64,000 nucleotides of DNA, from positions 1-64,000 of the forward strand of contig NZ_NHSQ01000107.1 in NCBI RefSeq assembly GCF_016653465.1, in the 5' to 3' direction. This DNA comes from Thiocystis minor. Lineage in GTDB: Bacteria > Pseudomonadota > Gammaproteobacteria > Chromatiales > Chromatiaceae. Shown here piece by piece: positions 55,628 through 64,000 of this stretch. A program made the translations under genes and the position numbers. The notes under the pieces are model-generated. The model was not told the DNA's origin. It saw nothing but the letters and a program-made list of their open reading frames with translations, and ran no database searches. Positions within the stretch are counted from its first letter, which is position 1, and each line of letters starts with the position of its first letter.

Positions 55628-58357
55628 TCACAGCCCGGTTTGCAAAACGCCGCCATTGCGACGGACTGCATGCAGCTCTTCCAAGGACAGCGGCTGACTG
55701 AACAGGTATCCCTGAAACGACGGACAGGCGTGCGCCTCCAGGAACCGCCGTTGCGCCTCGGTTTCCACGCCCACGGCGGTGACCTCGAATCCAAGCGCCT
55801 CGCCAAGCGCAATCACGCTTTTCGTAATGGCGGCCGCCTTTGGGTCGCTCAGCAGATACCGCACGAGGGACTGATCGAGCTTCAAGCGATCGAGCGGGAG
55901 GTTTTTCAGCGCGCCCAGCGACGCGCGTTCGCTGCCAAAACAATCCAGCGTCAACCGCACCCCCCGCGCTTTCAGGGCATCCATGCGAGCGACGGTTCCC
56001 TTAGGGTTCTGCAACAGCAGGCTTTCATTCAACTCCAGGTCGAGCAGGCCAGGATCGATGCCAGTGCGTTCCAGAACCGCCAGAATTCGCTCCACGAAAT
56101 TGGCGTCGCGAAATTGCCGATCGCTGATATTGACCGCCAGCGTCAGTCGCGCCCAATCCGGGTGGCGCGACCATGCCTGCAGTTGCGCGCAGGCGGACTC
56201 CAGCACCCAGTCTCCCAACGCCAGGATCAAGCCGGACTCCTCGGCTAACGGAATGAATTCGCTTGGTATTAACATCCCGCGTTCGGGATGCATCCAGCGC
56301 AACAGTGCCTCGGCGCCGAAAAGACGACCGACGCGATCCATCCGCGGCTGAAAACGCAGGACGAATTCGCCATGAGCGATGCCGGCGCTGAGATCGTCCT
56401 TGAGCGCCCGGCGTGCATCGACCGACGCCTGCATGGACGGATCGAAAAAACAGACCCGATTGCGTCCGGATTGTTTGGCCCGGTACATGGCCAGATCGGC
56501 CCGGCTGAGCAGTTCGTCCACGCTCGCCAGGCGCCCCTGAAACAGGATGACGCCAATGCTGGGCGTACTCAGATGGCGGTGCTCGGCCAGTTGGTAAGGC
56601 TCGCCCAGCGCCGCCAGGATCTTGGCGCCAATCTCGGCGGCGACATTCCTGACATCGTCGGCGTCTTCGCCGAGATCCTCCAGCATGACCACGAACTCGT
56701 CGCCGCCCAACCGCGCCACGGTATCCACATCGCGCACGGACCCTTGCAGACGACGCGCGACGTCCTGCAACAGCAGATCGCCGGTGGCATGACCGTAGGT
56801 GTCGTTGAGTTCCTTGAAACGGTCCAGATCGAGAAAGAGCAGCGCGCCAACGTGTTGCGTACGCTCGCTCACGATCATGGCATGCTCCAGACGATCGAGG
56901 AGGAGTCGTCGATTGGGCAGCGCGGTCAGTGCATCGTAGAAAGCAAGGTGCTGGATGGCATCCTCGGCGGCTTTGCGCTCGGTGATATCGTGCAGCGTGG
57001 CCACATAATGAGTGACCTGGCCATCGTCGCCTTTCAAGGCGGTAATGCCGAGCCACTCCGGATAGACCTCGCCATTTTTGCGCCGGTTCCAGATTTCGCC
57101 TTTCCATGAGCCCGTCGCATCAATGCTCGACCACATGGTGGCGTAAAAGTCGCGACCATGGCGCCCGGACTTGAGCAGGCGCGGGGTCTGCCCGATCGCC
57201 TCCTCGCTCGCAAAACCGGTGGTCTTGATAAAGGCCTGATTGACCCGCAGGATCACCTGATTGGCATCGGTGATGAGGATGCCCTCCTGAGCATTGAAGA
57301 CCGTGGCGGCAATCCGCAGTTCGATTTCGGCCTGCTTGCGCTCGGTGACATCGATATGCACGCCGATCATCCGCCGCGGCATTCCCTGAGACGTCTGTTC
57401 GATAACCTGCCCCCGATCCAGGATCCATTTATACCCGCCATTCTGACAGCGAACCCGATGTTCGGTCTCGTAGAATGGCGACTCGCCGTCGATATGGCGC
57501 TTCAGCGCCCCGCCCACTGTCGCTAAATCCTCCGGATGTACACGGCTTTTCCATTCCGCCAGCGTCGAACCGATCTGATCCTCGGCATATCCCAGCATCG
57601 ATTTCCAGCGCGGCGAGTAGAAAACCCGGTCGGTGTCCCGATCCCAATCCTCAATCTCCCAATCCCACAGCCCTTGACCGCTTCCTTCCAAAGCAAAGCG
57701 CCAACGCAGTTCATTGGTCTGGATTTGACGTTTCTGCGACTCGGCCTGCAGACGCAGTCGCACGTTTTCCTCCAGATACGCCTCGATGCGGGCGGCGATC
57801 ACGGCCAGAATCAGCAGGAACAACAGGACGATCAGGCCCATCGTCAAGGCGAGTTCCGCCGGATCCAGCAGAAACCGAACCGACAGCGGCGCAAGCAGGG
57901 GGATGACGAAGAACAGCGTGGCAAGCCGGTCGATGGCCAGCGCCGTAATCGCGGCCGCGCTGATCCCCGCCATGGCGAAGGCGACAAATGCCTCGTACAC
58001 CGGATTCCCGGACTGACACAGAAGGACAGCGCCCACGCCCCAGGTCAGACCGCTCGCCAGGGTTCCAAGACGAAAACGCCACAGCCAATGGACGTCCAGC
58101 GCCCCATTCCGATCTGGCAGACGACGGAACAGGACGACCAGCCCGCCACGCCCGGCCAGCACCAGGATCATCGTCGCCAGCCATGCCAGAAGACCATCCC
58201 GTGGGACCAGATTCCAGTGCAGAACGACCATCATCGCGGCCGTCATGCCCCCCATGGCCAGCAGGAAAGGCGATCCGGCATAGAGAAACCGAATCTTCTC
58301 GGACTGAATATCGCGAGCATGCACGGTGCAGGACCCCTGCCACGAATCGTCCAACAT
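55628..58357 (-). CDS. Membrane PAS-GGDEF-EAL cyclic-di-GMP protein
   Basis: A 909-residue protein. N-terminal membrane region (about 24-200, five to six helices), PAS domains (about 220-340 and 345-470), GGDEF (about 470-640) with an intact RLGGDEFVVM active site, and EAL (about 650-900). Diguanylate cyclase activity is likely. In the EAL domain, the EAL triad, ELNE, LKLDQSLV lysine and AVGVETEAQ glutamate are kept, but the usual DDFG metal pair reads LDCFG; the second Asp is Cys. The phosphodiesterase half may therefore be weak or only bind c-di-GMP. It is a single gene on its strand. Confidence 0.9.
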   Translation of the reverse strand: MLDDSWQGSCTVHARDIQSEKIRFLYAGSPFLLAMGGMTAAMMVVLHWNLVPRDGLLAWLATMILVLAGRGGLVVLFRRLPDRNGALDVHWLWRFRLGTLASGLTWGVGAVLLCQSGNPVYEAFVAFAMAGISAAAITALAIDRLATLFFVIPLLAPLSVRFLLDPAELALTMGLIVLLFLLILAVIAARIEAYLEENVRLRLQAESQKRQIQTNELRWRFALEGSGQGLWDWEIEDWDRDTDRVFYSPRWKSMLGYAEDQIGSTLAEWKSRVHPEDLATVGGALKRHIDGESPFYETEHRVRCQNGGYKWILDRGQVIEQTSQGMPRRMIGVHIDVTERKQAEIELRIAATVFNAQEGILITDANQVILRVNQAFIKTTGFASEEAIGQTPRLLKSGRHGRDFYATMWSSIDATGSWKGEIWNRRKNGEVYPEWLGITALKGDDGQVTHYVATLHDITERKAAEDAIQHLAFYDALTALPNRRLLLDRLEHAMIVSERTQHVGALLFLDLDRFKELNDTYGHATGDLLLQDVARRLQGSVRDVDTVARLGGDEFVVMLEDLGEDADDVRNVAAEIGAKILAALGEPYQLAEHRHLSTPSIGVILFQGRLASVDELLSRADLAMYRAKQSGRNRVCFFDPSMQASVDARRALKDDLSAGIAHGEFVLRFQPRMDRVGRLFGAEALLRWMHPERGMLIPSEFIPLAEESGLILALGDWVLESACAQLQAWSRHPDWARLTLAVNISDRQFRDANFVERILAVLERTGIDPGLLDLELNESLLLQNPKGTVARMDALKARGVRLTLDCFGSERASLGALKNLPLDRLKLDQSLVRYLLSDPKAAAITKSVIALGEALGFEVTAVGVETEAQRRFLEAHACPSFQGYLFSQPLSLEELHAVRRNGGVLQTGL

Positions 58358-58585
58358 CGATGCGCCGATTCTAGGCTTCGGTCGCCGGAAGGGAACGCGA
58401 AAATGCAGAGAATGCGAACAACGTCACATTTATTCGGACACGGTTCTGCTGACTGTAATCAACCGGACGGAGTGGCGACAAAATTTACTAAAGCCAGATT
58501 TTTAATCTTTCAGTGTATAAAAGGAGCGCACCGAAAAATGATCGATACCCCGCGCCCTCAACCAACGGCAACGCGAACTCGATCG
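58358..58585. other. Gap between minE and the GGDEF-EAL gene
   Basis: No gene seen in 228 bases. This is an AT-richer stretch (about 58425-58530) that should hold the promoter for the GGDEF-EAL gene; I cannot assign boxes. Confidence 0.4.
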
Positions 58586-58855
58586 TCAAAGCTCATGACG
58601 ACCCGCATCGGGCAGGATGATGTTGAGTTCCAACACCTCATGCGACTCTTCCTGCTCATAGTTCACGGTGACGGCATCCATATCGACATCGACGTATTTT
58701 CGAATGACGGCCAGGATTTCCCGTTGCAGTTGAGGCAGATAGGAGGGACGACTGCGCGCGGCACGATCATGCGCCACCAGGATCTGCAGCCGCTCCTTGG
58801 CGACATTCGCGGAACCTTTCGATTGGGTGGAGCGGAAGTAGTCGAGCAAGCCCAT
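58586..58855 (-). CDS. minE: Cell division topological specificity factor MinE
   Basis: An 89-residue MinE. The N-terminal membrane-targeting helix is MGLLDYFRSTQ; the MinD-interacting stretch includes KERLQILVAHDRA; the topological domain ends the protein (REILAVIRKYVDVD... LELNIILPD). It stimulates the MinD ATPase and makes the Min system oscillate from pole to pole. It lies 3 bases after minD. Confidence 0.96.
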   Translation of the reverse strand: MGLLDYFRSTQSKGSANVAKERLQILVAHDRAARSRPSYLPQLQREILAVIRKYVDVDMDAVTVNYEQEESHEVLELNIILPDAGRHEL

Positions 58856-58858
58856 GGG

Positions 58859-59668
58859 TTACCCTCTGAATAAGCGGCTCAGGAAGCCTTTCTTCTCCGT
58901 ATGAAGGAACCGGTGCGGCACCTCCTCCCCCAGATAGCGCGCCACCATGTCGCCATAGGCCTGCCCGGCGTCGCTTTCGCGGTCCAGAATCACAGGGCTG
59001 CCGGAATTGGACGCGGTCAGCACCGCCTTGGATTCCGGAATGATACCGAGCAGATTCAAGGAGAGAATTTCCTGAACATCCTCGACACTCAGCATCTCGC
59101 CACTTTCGACCCGAGCGGGGTCGTAGCGGGTCAGGAGCAGGAATTCGCGGATGGGTTCGTCGTTGGTCTCGGCCCGGCGCGACTTGCTCGACAGGATACC
59201 CAGCATGCGATCGGAATCGCGCACCGAGGAGACCTCCGGGTTGGTCACCACCACGGCATCGTCGGCAAAATACATGGCCATGGTGGCGCCATGTTCGATG
59301 CCGGCCGGCGAGTCGCAGACGATGAAATCGTAAATCTGGGACAACTCCTCCAGGATCCGGCCCACCCCTTCCTTCGTTAGCGCGTCCTTATCCCGCGTCT
59401 GGGAGGCCGGTAGGACATAGAGATGATCGCAACGTTTGTCGCGGATCAATGCCTGGTTGAGATTGGCCTCCTGATTGATGACATTGACGAAGTCATAGAC
59501 GACGCGCCGCTCGCACCCCATGATCAGATCCAGGTTGCGCAGGCCGACATCGAAGTCGATGACCACCGTTCGTTTGCCCCGTTGAGCCAGCCCCATCGCC
59601 AGGGCAGCGGCGGTGGTCGTCTTGCCGACCCCGCCCTTGCCCGAGGTGATCACGATAATTCTCGCCAA
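58859..59668 (-). CDS. minD: Septum site-determining ATPase MinD
   Basis: A 269-residue MinD. Deviant Walker A SGKGGVGKTTTAA (about 9-21), Walker B IVCDSPAGIEHGA, and the C-terminal membrane-targeting helix at the end (KGFLSRLFRG). The start is TTG at 59668, because AAGGAGGG stands 7 bases upstream and the protein then begins M-A-R-I-I-V; a longer frame would add 20 non-homologous residues. It recruits MinC and MinE to the membrane. Third in reading order would be minE; minC lies upstream. Confidence 0.95.
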   Translation of the reverse strand: MARIIVITSGKGGVGKTTTAAALAMGLAQRGKRTVVIDFDVGLRNLDLIMGCERRVVYDFVNVINQEANLNQALIRDKRCDHLYVLPASQTRDKDALTKEGVGRILEELSQIYDFIVCDSPAGIEHGATMAMYFADDAVVVTNPEVSSVRDSDRMLGILSSKSRRAETNDEPIREFLLLTRYDPARVESGEMLSVEDVQEILSLNLLGIIPESKAVLTASNSGSPVILDRESDAGQAYGDMVARYLGEEVPHRFLHTEKKGFLSRLFRG

Positions 59669-59791
59669 GGTCACACCCTCCTTAAAGGGATCTGTTCCGT
59701 TGCCCGGTTCTGAAGATGCCGACTGCACGTCGATGTTTGCCGCATTGCGCGCACCCTGCTTTGCGAAAATCCACGCGCGATGGGCATAGGA

Positions 59792-60595
59792 TTAAAGTTT
59801 TTCGATACGCAGGATCTTCTGATCCAGAAAGATCTGGACCGGAAACCCGCGCATTTCCGCTGGAATATTCTCGCTGACCCGGTAATGACCGGCAATCGAA
59901 ACCAACTCCGCTTGCAGATCCTGACAGAAAATGCGCGCATCGAGGTTGCCGTTCATGCCGGCAAGCGCACGGCCACGCAGCGGGCCGTAAACATGGATGT
60001 TGCCATCCGCCATCAGCTCGGCCCCCGAACTCACGGCCGCGATAATGGAAAGATCGCCACCCGAGGCATAGACCCGTTGCCCCGAACGGACCGGACGAGC
60101 CACGACCATGGAACCTGTACTCACCCTTCGCGTCGGCGGCGGTTCGCCCTTCGAGACACCCGAAGACCGTGGCTGCAGCTGCTCCGCCTCAAGCTCGGTT
60201 CCAGCATCGGATTCAAGCGAATTCGCATTGGCGGCGGATTTGCCGGCACGCACATAGGAGTCGCGCAGAATCGCAAGCTCCAGAGCCTCCGCGGCCGCAT
60301 TCTGCTCCTGATTTCCGCCTCGCACACCGAACGGAATCATGCCATATCCGCGCAATAGCCCGACCAGCAGTGGCAGCCCTACCGGCCCGGCGCCAGACGG
60401 AAAATCGCTTAAATCGATCACGACTGGTGTGTTGCGAAAAAAATCCGGCGCCTTTTCGACCTTGGCGCCCAATCTGGCGGCCACCGCTTCGATATCGCTA
60501 TCGAGCAGTCGAATGATGGGCAGCGTGAAACTTGCTGCCTTCAGCTCAAAGCCTTTTGAACCGTCAGCCACATTGTTCGGAAAATTTACTGCCAT
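59792..60595 (-). CDS. minC: Septum site-determining protein MinC
   Basis: A 267-residue MinC. The N-terminal FtsZ-inhibiting domain covers about 1-110 and the C-terminal beta-helix (about 160-265) carries RSGQRVYASGGDLSIIAAVS and ADGNIHVYGPLRGRALAG, the part that binds MinD. A linker of about 50 residues lies between. It blocks FtsZ assembly away from midcell. First gene of the minCDE block here, 123 bases before minD. Confidence 0.95.
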   Translation of the reverse strand: MAVNFPNNVADGSKGFELKAASFTLPIIRLLDSDIEAVAARLGAKVEKAPDFFRNTPVVIDLSDFPSGAGPVGLPLLVGLLRGYGMIPFGVRGGNQEQNAAAEALELAILRDSYVRAGKSAANANSLESDAGTELEAEQLQPRSSGVSKGEPPPTRRVSTGSMVVARPVRSGQRVYASGGDLSIIAAVSSGAELMADGNIHVYGPLRGRALAGMNGNLDARIFCQDLQAELVSIAGHYRVSENIPAEMRGFPVQIFLDQKILRIEKL

Positions 60596-60910
<315 letters not shown>

Positions 60911-61255
60911 TCATCCAGGCGGCCACTGCAACGGGCGCCCGCCCAGGACATGCAGATGCAGGTGAAACACGGTTTGACCCGCGCCTGCGTTGCAATTGAC
61001 CACGGTTCGATAACCGCTCTCGGCGATCCCCTCCCGCGCCGCCAACTTGGCCGCAACGAGGAACAGCTTACCGATCAATGCCGCGTCCTCGGGCTGGACA
61101 TCGTTCAACGTCGGGATCGGCTTGCGCGGAATCACGAGAAGATGCACGGGCGCTTGCGGGCTGATATCCCGAAAGGCGACCACCTCCTCGTCTTCATACA
61201 GAAGATCGGCGGGGATCTCGCCGGAAGCGATCCTGCCAAACAGCGTCTCGGACAT
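60911..61255 (-). CDS. hinT: HIT-family nucleotide-binding hydrolase (HinT-like)
   Basis: A 114-residue HIT protein. Histidine triad VFHLHLHVLGGR near residues 97-108; start SETLFGRIASGEIPADLLYE is typical of HinT. It cleaves phosphoramidates such as AMP-lysine in known HinT. The ATG at 61255 fits the family; the longer frame does not. Lone gene between minC and recR. Confidence 0.92.
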   Translation of the reverse strand: MSETLFGRIASGEIPADLLYEDEEVVAFRDISPQAPVHLLVIPRKPIPTLNDVQPEDAALIGKLFLVAAKLAAREGIAESGYRTVVNCNAGAGQTVFHLHLHVLGGRPLQWPPG

Positions 61256-61360
61256 AAGCCTTGCCCTCCTTCCCGTTGCACCGGTTTGATGCTGGCCAAC
61301 ATGGAAGTCATGAATGGATTGAAGGACCGCGCGCCACACAGACGGCTATCAAATCACTTC

Positions 61361-61390
61361 ATCCTGCTTTTACGAGAATAAAAGCAGGAT
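61361..61390 (-). terminator. Terminator hairpin of the dnaX-ybaB-recR operon
   Basis: ATCCTGCTTTT and AAAAGCAGGAT form an 11-base perfect stem with an 8-base loop, starting one base after the recR stop. On the minus strand only a weak T-rich tail follows; position directly after the last gene supports a terminator. Confidence 0.65.
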
Positions 61391-61391
61391 C

Positions 61392-61988
61392 TTAGAGATC
61401 ACGGCGTCCGGCAAAGGCCAGCGCCAGCGTTCCCCCGTCGACATGCTCCAGTTCGCCGCCCAGCGGTACCCCATGGGCGATGCGGGTGATCTTCACCCCA
61501 TGGCGGGCGGCGAAATCGGCAATGAACTGCGCCGTCGCGCTGCCCTCCACGGTCGGACTGATGGCCAGAATCACCTCGCCGATCGGTTCGTCGCGCAATC
61601 GCGTTTCCAGCAAATCGAGACCCAGTTCATCGGGGCCGATGCCATCGAGCGGCGAGAGCCGCCCCCCGAGCACGAAATAGAGACCGCGGAAATCGGTCGC
61701 CTGATCGATGGCGACGATCTCGGATGGCTGCTCGACCACGCAGAGCAGACCCGCATCGCGCTTCGGGTTGGCGCAGATCCCGCACAGTTCATGCTCGCTC
61801 AGCGTCCGGCAGCGCCGACAGCTCTGGACTCGGGCCATGGCGTCCGCCATGACGCGCGCCAGACGGGCGCCGCCCTCCCGATCACGCTCCAGCAGATGGA
61901 AGGCGATCCGCTGCGCCGATTTCGGCCCGACACCCGGCAGACAGCGCAGGGCCTCGATCAACTGATTCAGCAAGGACCGTTCGGCCAT
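61392..61988 (-). CDS. recR: Recombination mediator RecR
   Basis: A 198-residue RecR, the normal length. N-terminal helix-hairpin-helix ([20 protein letters not shown]), a zinc finger with cysteines in [20 protein letters not shown] (about 57-72), a Toprim domain ([15 protein letters not shown]) and the C-terminal part [20 protein letters not shown]. It helps RecA load at gaps with RecF/RecO. Follows ybaB and dnaX in the standard order. Confidence 0.97.
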   Translation of the reverse strand: MAERSLLNQLIEALRCLPGVGPKSAQRIAFHLLERDREGGARLARVMADAMARVQSCRRCRTLSEHELCGICANPKRDAGLLCVVEQPSEIVAIDQATDFRGLYFVLGGRLSPLDGIGPDELGLDLLETRLRDEPIGEVILAISPTVEGSATAQFIADFAARHGVKITRIAHGVPLGGELEHVDGGTLALAFAGRRDL

Positions 61989-62004
61989 GGCGGGGATCGA
62001 TCGC

Positions 62005-62328
62005 TCAGAAAGGGAGCTTCATGCCCGGCGGCAGCGGCATCCCGGCGGTCAGCTCAGCCATGTTTTCCTTCACCTTCTCGGTGATGCGCTGAGTGGCCGC
62101 GTTGACCGCCGCCGTGATCAGGTCTTCCAGCATCTCCTTGTCGTCGCCCATAAGCGAGGGATCGATCTCGACCCGCTTGACCTGATGCTGGCCGGTCATG
62201 GTGATCTTGACCATGCCGCCGCCGGCCTCGCCAATGACTTCTTCCTGCGCCAGTCGCACCTGTGCCTGTTGCATTTCTTCCTGCATCTTCTGCGCCTGCT
62301 TGAGCAAGCCACCGAGTCCAGCCTTCAT
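62005..62328 (-). CDS. ybaB: YbaB/EbfC nucleoid-associated protein
   Basis: A 107-residue YbaB. The start [20 protein letters not shown] and core [20 protein letters not shown] are typical. It is a dimeric DNA-binding protein of the nucleoid. It lies between dnaX and recR as in most gammaproteobacteria. The ATG at 62328 is the conserved start; the open frame continues upstream without likeness. Confidence 0.95.
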   Translation of the reverse strand: MKAGLGGLLKQAQKMQEEMQQAQVRLAQEEVIGEAGGGMVKITMTGQHQVKRVEIDPSLMGDDKEMLEDLITAAVNAATQRITEKVKENMAELTAGMPLPPGMKLPF

Positions 62329-62424
62329 AATGATCGACCTCATGGTGAAAAATTCGAGCACGCGTGCTCTTAGGTGATTTCCTGAAAACAATCGACCCGC
62401 GGAGAGGCGGTTAATGGAATCGCG

Positions 62425-64000
62425 TCAATCCGCTGGCGCGATACTCCCCGGCACCCACTCCGCATCGAGGCGCTCGCGCAACTGCTCGGCCACCGGATCC
62501 GACCGCATGCTGTCCGCCGCCGCGCGCTGGCGCGCGTCGGCCTCGCGCGCCCGACGCTGTGCCAGCGTCTCCTGGCGGGGATGCGCAACCTGGATATCGA
62601 GTTTGACCGCCGCGCCCAACGCCTGCTCCAGGGCCTCGCGCAGCCGCGCCTCGGCGCTTGCAACCCGTAGATTCTCGGCGGCCGGATCCAGTGTCAGCGC
62701 CAACCGCCCCTGCGTCCATTCCAGAAAACCGCAATGATGCGCGAGCTGGCTGGGAATCCCCTTGAGCGGGAGTCGCGCCACCAACTGCTGCCAGTCGGCC
62801 ACGGATTCGAGCCTCGTCGTCTCCATCCGAGGCGCGGCATGCACAGCCGCCGGACCGCCCGGCAAGGCGCTCGGCGATGGATTCGGGACCGACGACACCG
62901 GGACCGAGGTCGCCACCTGCGTTCTGACGGGCGGCAACGCTGGCTCGACAGGCTGGCGCTCCTTGCCCGGAGCGGCACGCTCTCCCACCACCGATCGCGG
63001 CGACCACGCGGATTCGCCCAACCCCGCCGCCGGACGAAAGGCCAGCGCACGCAACAAGACCATCTCGAACCCTGCGCGCGGATCCGGAGCCAGCGGCAAA
63101 TCCCGCTGTCCGGTCAGCGCCACCTGATAGTAGAGCTGAACATCCTCGGCAGAAAGCGCGGCGGCCAGCGCCACCAATCGCGCCTGATCCGGATCGTCTG
63201 CCGCCAGGATTCCCGGCACCTGTTGAATCAGCGCGATCCGATGCAGCAGGACGATCGTTTCGCGCAACAACTCACTGAAGTCCGGCGTCAGCGCGGCGGC
63301 CCGTTCGATGTCGGCGAGCAGACGCGCACCGTCGGCCACGGCCAGCGCATCCAGCAGATCGAGCACCAGGTCGCCGCTGACGGTCCCGAGCATGGCCCGC
63401 ACCTCATCCTCGACGACCCGACCGCCGCCGAACGCGATCGCCTGATCGAGCAGGCTCAAACCGTCGCGCATACTGCCATCGGCGGCACGGGCAAGCAATG
63501 GCAGCGCCGCCGACTCGAATTCGAGACCCTCAGTGCTCAAAACATGGCGCAGACGCTCCGCGATCTCGCCCGGCAGAAGACGACGCAGATTGAATTGCAG
63601 ACAGCGCGAGAGCACCGTGACCGGCACCTTTTGCGGGTCCGTGGTGGCGAGCAGAAACTTGACATGCGGCGGCGGCTCCTCCAGCGTTTTCAACAGCGCG
63701 TTAAAACTGTGGGAGGAAAACATGTGCACCTCGTCGATGAGATACACCTTGAAACGCGCCCGCGCCGGGGCATAGGGAACGTTATCGAGCAACTCGCGGG
63801 TCTGATCGACTTTGGTGCGGGAGGCCGCGTCCACTTCCAACAGATCGACGAATCGCCCGCTATCGATCTCCCGGCAGGCCGAACACACACCGCAGGGCCG
63901 GGAACTGATGCCTTCCTCGCAATTCAGCGCCTTGGACAGGATCCGCGCCAGCGTGGTCTTGCCGACACCCCGCGTCCCGGTGAACAGATAGGCGTGATGG
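62425..64000 (-). CDS. dnaX: DNA polymerase III tau/gamma subunit, 5' end cut off by the window
   Basis: About 525 C-terminal residues of DnaX; the start lies beyond the right edge. At the edge the reading frame encodes the P-loop GTRGVGKTTLAR, then four zinc-finger cysteines (CEEG...CGVCSAC), the clamp-loader sequences VDAASRTKVDQTRELL and LIDEVHMFSSHSFNALLKTL, and the tau C-terminal part (from about 350). It loads the sliding clamp and ties together the replication machine. I see no A6G-type slippery site for the gamma form. First gene of the dnaX-ybaB-recR operon. Confidence 0.96.
   Translation of the reverse strand, partial: HHAYLFTGTRGVGKTTLARILSKALNCEEGISSRPCGVCSACREIDSGRFVDLLEVDAASRTKVDQTRELLDNVPYAPARARFKVYLIDEVHMFSSHSFNALLKTLEEPPPHVKFLLATTDPQKVPVTVLSRCLQFNLRRLLPGEIAERLRHVLSTEGLEFESAALPLLARAADGSMRDGLSLLDQAIAFGGGRVVEDEVRAMLGTVSGDLVLDLLDALAVADGARLLADIERAAALTPDFSELLRETIVLLHRIALIQQVPGILAADDPDQARLVALAAALSAEDVQLYYQVALTGQRDLPLAPDPRAGFEMVLLRALAFRPAAGLGESAWSPRSVVGERAAPGKERQPVEPALPPVRTQVATSVPVSSVPNPSPSALPGGPAAVHAAPRMETTRLESVADWQQLVARLPLKGIPSQLAHHCGFLEWTQGRLALTLDPAAENLRVASAEARLREALEQALGAAVKLDIQVAHPRQETLAQRRAREADARQRAAADSMRSDPVAEQLRERLDAEWVPGSIAPAD

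Overview
The window is GC-rich chromosomal DNA of a gammaproteobacterium, most likely a carboxysome-bearing sulfur oxidiser or purple sulfur bacterium of the Chromatiales. The grounds are a form IA (carboxysomal) RuBisCO operon with cbbR, the gammaproteobacterial order dapD-yffB-dapE, and minC-minD-minE and dnaX-ybaB-recR housekeeping blocks. The family-level assignment is inference; no rRNA, tRNA or photosynthesis gene is present.

Layout. (1) 446-8099, plus strand: nine overlapping genes for a Mrp/MBH-type cation/proton antiporter. The order matches the antiporter half of membrane-bound hydrogenase, but no hydrogenase genes follow, and the last NuoL-like subunit carries a peptidoglycan-binding domain. 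A PIN toxin-antitoxin pair converges on it (8125-8740). (2) 9061-22852, all minus strand: a CO2-concentrating cluster that reads bicA, a stand-alone RuBisCO small-subunit-like protein, csoS1D, a Nudix gene, cbbL, cbbS, csoS2, a possible small ORF, csoSCA, csoS4A, csoS4B, two csoS1 genes, a bacterioferritin-like gene, acRAF, a small ORF and cbbR. BicA is a sodium-dependent bicarbonate importer in cyanobacteria, so the Mrp complex could maintain the sodium gradient it uses (inference). I see no cbbQ/cbbO, dabAB or mcdAB genes here.

(3) 23200-36410: an insertion in radA. Intact radA lies at 35046-36410, and a displaced copy of its 3' 60% (820 bp, colinear) lies at 23200-24020. Between them is a four-gene plus-strand operon: a 2515-residue protein with two Hsp90/sacsin-like ATPase domains, a Phd antitoxin, a PIN toxin and a RapA/SNF2-type helicase. 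This looks like a defence or conflict system and is the strongest novelty candidate. No integrase is present. (4) 36400-44610: an SRPBCC protein, a membrane J-domain protein and a VWA protein downstream of radA, then a type III-like restriction-modification pair (res, mod) and a divergent AAA-ATPase/PD-(D/E)XK protein.

(5) 44748-64000: housekeeping genes. These are a DinG/YoaA-type helicase, a TPR lipoprotein, PBP1b, a VOC protein, the dapC-GNAT-dapD-yffB-dapE lysine/peptidoglycan block, a PAS-GGDEF-EAL protein with an altered EAL metal site, minC-minD-minE, a HIT protein, recR, ybaB and a dnaX that runs off the right edge.

Two families of intergenic repeats recur. One is hairpins with (GTTGTC)n arms near 19.4, 47.9 and 60.7 kb. 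The other is short elements with heptanucleotide-repeat inverted ends; two direct copies bracket csoS1D and the Nudix gene, and related arrays flank the dap genes.
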